Shown piece after piece: positions 61,126 to 64,000 of a DNA stretch of 64,000 bases. Origin of the DNA: Hyphomicrobium sp. 12-62-95 (GTDB taxonomy: Bacteria; Pseudomonadota; Alphaproteobacteria; Rhizobiales; Hyphomicrobiaceae); contig NCCZ01000015.1 in the NCBI GenBank assembly GCA_002279935.1, positions 1 to 64,000 of the forward strand, read 5' to 3'. The position numbers and the translations under genes are program-made. How positions within the stretch are numbered: position 1 is the first letter of the stretch; the number at the start of each line of letters is the position of its first letter. Below the pieces are notes generated by a model. The model had not been told where the DNA came from and made no database searches. It saw nothing but the letters and a program-made list of their open reading frames with translations.

Positions 61126-63474
61126 ATGACGTCGAATAAACCTCCGCGCCAACCGTCCGAGCCGCCGAGCCTCGGCGCCTATCGCCCGAGCAACGACACC
61201 GATCCGCGCGCAGCCGCTCGCCCTGGTCCGCCACCCATGTCGTCTCAACCGCCCCCCGGCCGGCCGATGCCTCCGCCCGGCTACCCGCCCCAAGGCCGCC
61301 GTATGCCGCCCCCCCCGCCAGCCTCACGCTATCGCTCAGGCCCGCCCGACGATGACGGCGGCGGAGGCGGGATCCTGAAATTCATCGGCCTCGCGCTCCT
61401 CACGATAGTCGTGCTCGCGGTCGCGGGGATAACAGCCCTCTACCTCGCCGGCCCCGCCGACCTCGTGCGCGATCAGATCGTGGCCCGCGTCAAACAGGAA
61501 ACCGGCCGCGACCTCGTCATCAAGGGCGACACGTCCTTCACCTTCTATCCCTCGCTCGGTGTCAGCATGAGCGACGCGTCGCTCTCCGCCCCGCCGGACA
61601 TGAAAGCGCCGCCGCTGGTGACGATCAAAAATCTCACCGCCAGCGTCGCACTCATGCCGCTCCTGCAGCGCGAAGTCGAAGTTCAAGAAGTCCGACTCGA
61701 AGAACCTGTTCTGAACCTCCAGGTCGACGCCAACGGACGCAAGAACTGGGACTTCGCCGCTGCCATTGCTCCTGCTCAACCGGTCCGCTACGCCCAAGCC
61801 GCCGATCCCGGCGTCGCGAGCGATGCAACGCCCGCGCGCGCCCCACCGGCTGGCGCGCTGCCGCCAAACATCGAAAAGCTCACGATCGGCGACATCCGCA
61901 TCATCCGCGGCACGGTCCACTACACCGATCCCCGCACCGCCACGATGGAGACGGTCTCGGCCATCGATCTCACCATTGCCGCGCCCACCCTCGACAGCAC
62001 CGCCACCGCAAATGGCACCTTCAACTACCGCAACGAACCCCTCCAACTGACAAGCGAGATCACGTCGCCAGCCCAATTCATGCGCGACCAGTCCGGCCGT
62101 CTCGTCGCCCACCTGAAGGGTAGCCCGCTCGACGTGCGCTACGACGGTACCGCACGCTTCGGCGCCGCCCTCGATCTTGACGGCAACTTGGCGCTTTCCT
62201 CCCCATCGCTCCACCGTCTGAAGGCCTTCGCGCAGAACCAGAAACCCGCCGCGTCGCCGGACCGGCCGCTCGCCATCACCGGCAAGCTGTCGGCCGCCAA
62301 CAATACCTGGACGCTCAGCGGCGCGACCGGCGCCCTCGACCGCACCAAAGGCACCGGCGACATCGCGGTGACGACCGGGGCCGCGCGCCCCATCGTGCGC
62401 GCCAACCTCAAGTTCGCCGAACTCGACCTCAATGCCATCCTCGGCCTGACTCCCACCGGTCAATCCGTCCCAGCGCCCGCTCCCGCACCCGCTGCAAAGC
62501 CGGCCGCACCAGCAACACCGCAATCGATCGAAGACCTTCTCAAAGAAAACCCGCCCGCACCCGGCACCCAGGTGCGTGGCTTTGCCCAAAGCTCGGGCTG
62601 GAGCCGGGAGCCTTACAATTTCACGACCCTTAACCTCGTCGATGCCGATGCCCGCGTCAGCGTCGGCCGCTTGCTCTACAAAGAAATCAAAATCGGCCAA
62701 TCAATTGTCGCGGTCGGCCTCAAGGCTGGCGTATTGAAGGCCGAATTCACCGACGTGCAGCTCTATGGCGGGCGCGGCAAAGGCCTCGTCGCCATCGATG
62801 CGTCCGATCTCGCCAACCCGCGCATCACCACCAACATCGCCCTCGACGGCGTTCAAGGCCTGCCACTCCTGAAAGATGCCGCCGACCTCGACTGGCTTGC
62901 AGGCAAAGCCAAGATCACCGCCGGCGTCACCGGTCAGGGCCGGAACCAAGCGGCCATTATGAACTCGCTTGGCGGCAGCGCGGATATCGCAATCGCCGAC
63001 GGGGCCATCGTCGGCATCAATATCCCGGGCCTCCTGCGCAACGTCGGCCAAGGCAAACTCGGCGGCCTGTCCAGTTCACCGACGGAGAAGACCGACTTCA
63101 GCGAAATGTCGTCCAGCTGGGCGATCAACAACGGCGTCGCGCGCAATTCCGACCTGAAACTTGTCGGCCCGCTCATTCGCGTCACGGGCGCCGGCGCGGT
63201 GAAACTTGGCGAACGCACCATCGACTACACGCTGAAGCCCAAGATCGTCGCCGACGCGCGCGGCCAAGGCGGCCCCATCGACATCGGCGGCCTCGAAGTC
63301 CCGCTCAAGGTGCAAGGCCCATGGGAGAAGCCGAAGTTCGCGCCCGACCTCGGCGGCGTCCTGAAAGACCCGGATAAGGCGGTCGAAGCTATCAAGGAGA
63401 TCGGCAAGCAGTTCAAGGGCAAGGACGCCAAGGAAGTCCTGCGCGGCCTCTTCGGCGGCGGTGGCGGACAGTAG
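61126..63474 (+). CDS. AsmA-family protein
   Basis: A 782-residue envelope protein. The cytoplasmic N-terminus (1-80) is Pro/Arg-rich with polyproline runs. One TM lies about 83-105 (FIGLALLTIVVLAVAGITAL). The AsmA domain follows (LVRDQIVARVKQETGRDLVIKGDTSFTFYPSLGVSMSDASL, IKNLTASVALMPLLQREVEVQEVRLEEPVLNLQ), and a C-terminal AsmA_2-type region has DLKLVGPLIRVTGAGAVKLGERTIDYTLKP. Members are long beta-groove proteins implicated in phospholipid transport between membranes. The proline-rich cytoplasmic extension is unusual and may bind partners. It stands as a single gene. Confidence 0.9.
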   Translation: MTSNKPPRQPSEPPSLGAYRPSNDTDPRAAARPGPPPMSSQPPPGRPMPPPGYPPQGRRMPPPPPASRYRSGPPDDDGGGGGILKFIGLALLTIVVLAVAGITALYLAGPADLVRDQIVARVKQETGRDLVIKGDTSFTFYPSLGVSMSDASLSAPPDMKAPPLVTIKNLTASVALMPLLQREVEVQEVRLEEPVLNLQVDANGRKNWDFAAAIAPAQPVRYAQAADPGVASDATPARAPPAGALPPNIEKLTIGDIRIIRGTVHYTDPRTATMETVSAIDLTIAAPTLDSTATANGTFNYRNEPLQLTSEITSPAQFMRDQSGRLVAHLKGSPLDVRYDGTARFGAALDLDGNLALSSPSLHRLKAFAQNQKPAASPDRPLAITGKLSAANNTWTLSGATGALDRTKGTGDIAVTTGAARPIVRANLKFAELDLNAILGLTPTGQSVPAPAPAPAAKPAAPATPQSIEDLLKENPPAPGTQVRGFAQSSGWSREPYNFTTLNLVDADARVSVGRLLYKEIKIGQSIVAVGLKAGVLKAEFTDVQLYGGRGKGLVAIDASDLANPRITTNIALDGVQGLPLLKDAADLDWLAGKAKITAGVTGQGRNQAAIMNSLGGSADIAIADGAIVGINIPGLLRNVGQGKLGGLSSSPTEKTDFSEMSSSWAINNGVARNSDLKLVGPLIRVTGAGAVKLGERTIDYTLKPKIVADARGQGGPIDIGGLEVPLKVQGPWEKPKFAPDLGGVLKDPDKAVEAIKEIGKQFKGKDAKEVLRGLFGGGGGQ

Positions 63475-63842
63475 TGGCGGACAGTAGGAGTGAAACTTGG
63501 CCTAGGGGTCAGACCCCTGGAAGGGGTCTTCCCCCATTTGCCGGCCCCACTTCGCCATTTCCGTATACGCGCTTCTGCCGCGAAAAAATTCTACACCGCA
63601 GACACCGAAGTCTGCACTGCAATACACAGCTAACCCCTTGCAGAACCGCGTTAAGGGCACGTGAAACGCAGCTGCAATATTTTTTGCCCCAGGGGTCATT
63701 TTTTTCTTGCGTAGGGGGGGCACTGGCCTCATAAGCCCCCCTCTCCGTTCGTCCACCTGCCCCTAAGGTCAAGGAGCAATCCCCACACCCCTAAGGTAAG
63801 GAGCGGACGGGTTGAATCTGTCTGCTGGTTGGGGAGGGTCAC
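63475..63842. promoter_or_regulatory. leader region of speD
   Basis: A 368-base gap. Three complementary heptamers (AGGGGTC at 63504-63510, GACCCCT at 63512-63518, AGGGGTC at 63522-63528) allow two mutually exclusive hairpins just after the AsmA gene. Nearer to speD is a direct repeat: CCCCTAAGGTCAAGGAGC (63760-63777) and CCCCTAAGGTAAGGAGC (63788-63804). GGGAGGG lies 5 bases before the speD ATG. No gene is supported. Confidence 0.5.
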
Positions 63843-64000
63843 ATGGCCTTTAATGACGCCCTCTTCCAATTGGGGATGGACTTGACTCGTTCAAGCCCCG
63901 CCCAAGAGGAAGAATCTGCTGTGGTAGCGCGCGATGAGCGCGTGGATTGCGGGAACGATGTTTCCGAAACTGTATCGCTGAAGACCGTCGCCATCGATCT
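63843..64000 (+). CDS. speD: S-adenosylmethionine decarboxylase proenzyme, 5' part
   Basis: The first 52 residues of a gene cut by the window edge. The beginning MAFNDALFQLGMDLTRSSPAQ resembles the N-terminal extension of alphaproteobacterial SpeD, which makes decarboxylated SAM for spermidine synthesis via a self-cleaved pyruvoyl enzyme. The cleavage site and catalytic residues lie beyond the edge, so the call rests on this N-terminal signature only. GGGAGGG before the ATG supports the start. Confidence 0.6.
   Translation, partial: MAFNDALFQLGMDLTRSSPAQEEESAVVARDERVDCGNDVSETVSLKTVAID

Noticed and set aside
61336..62700. 454-codon minus-strand frame across the AsmA gene
   Set aside because: Shadow of a GC-rich coding strand; no ribosome binding site.

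Overview
The window reads as a chromosomal segment of a GC-rich alphaproteobacterium, most likely order Hyphomicrobiales and possibly a Hyphomicrobium-like methylotroph (inference). Pointers are class I lysyl-tRNA synthetase, BcsS, a TIGR02186/TauE pair, three genes for the PQQ precursor peptide PqqA, a quinoprotein-dehydrogenase-associated SoxYZ-like carrier and an alphaproteobacterial-type speD at the right edge. No transposase, integrase, phage gene or CRISPR array was seen.

Region by region. (1) 0.2-8.7 kb: an extracellular polysaccharide locus. It holds bcsS, a three-domain GH18-like/NodB deacetylase/processive GT2 protein, a small membrane protein, a DUF3131 protein, a Tat-exported GH46 chitosanase-like enzyme and a stand-alone GT2. 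Together they suggest a partly deacetylated GlcNAc (chitosan-like) polymer. (2) 8.8-11.2 kb: DUF485 plus ActP-type symporter and a small unknown protein. (3) 11.2-23.3 kb: a large electron-transfer cluster with an outer-membrane barrel, penta-, tetra- and decaheme c-type cytochromes (19 CxxCH motifs), a 2Fe-2S/FAD reductase, a five-helix membrane protein, a CcmI-like TPR protein, two YceI proteins and a cytochrome b561. (4) 23.4-29.3 kb: cobalamin uptake (ABC transporter BtuFCD-like and a TonB receptor), transcribed divergently, each arm with its own cobalamin riboswitch. (5) 29.5-38.2 kb: a cysteine-less Rrf2 regulator, a Cys-rich small protein, a decaying HlyD/M50 export cassette with an in-frame stop codon, and an RND efflux pair. 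(6) 38.5-49.4 kb: lysK, a DUF262/DUF1524 (GmrSD-like) protein, DUF952-pyrD, a DUF6460-like protein, the ligase-associated helicase with PdeM, and TIGR02186/TauE. (7) 49.5-57.6 kb: a PodJ-like SEL1 protein, a bactofilin-like protein, three tandem pqqA units and polA. (8) 57.7-64 kb: a MarR regulator, tRNA-Arg(CCG), a small protein, the SoxYZ-like carrier, a thermonuclease, AsmA and the start of speD.

Most notable signals: three pqqA genes encoding identical 29-residue peptides, each with its own sigma70-like promoter, a shared upstream 15-bp element and its own terminator, with no pqqB-E nearby; the 19-heme cluster; the three-domain polysaccharide synthase with a chitosanase nearby; two divergent cobalamin riboswitches; and the split M50-HlyD gene. 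Family assignments come from motif recognition by eye. No database search was run.
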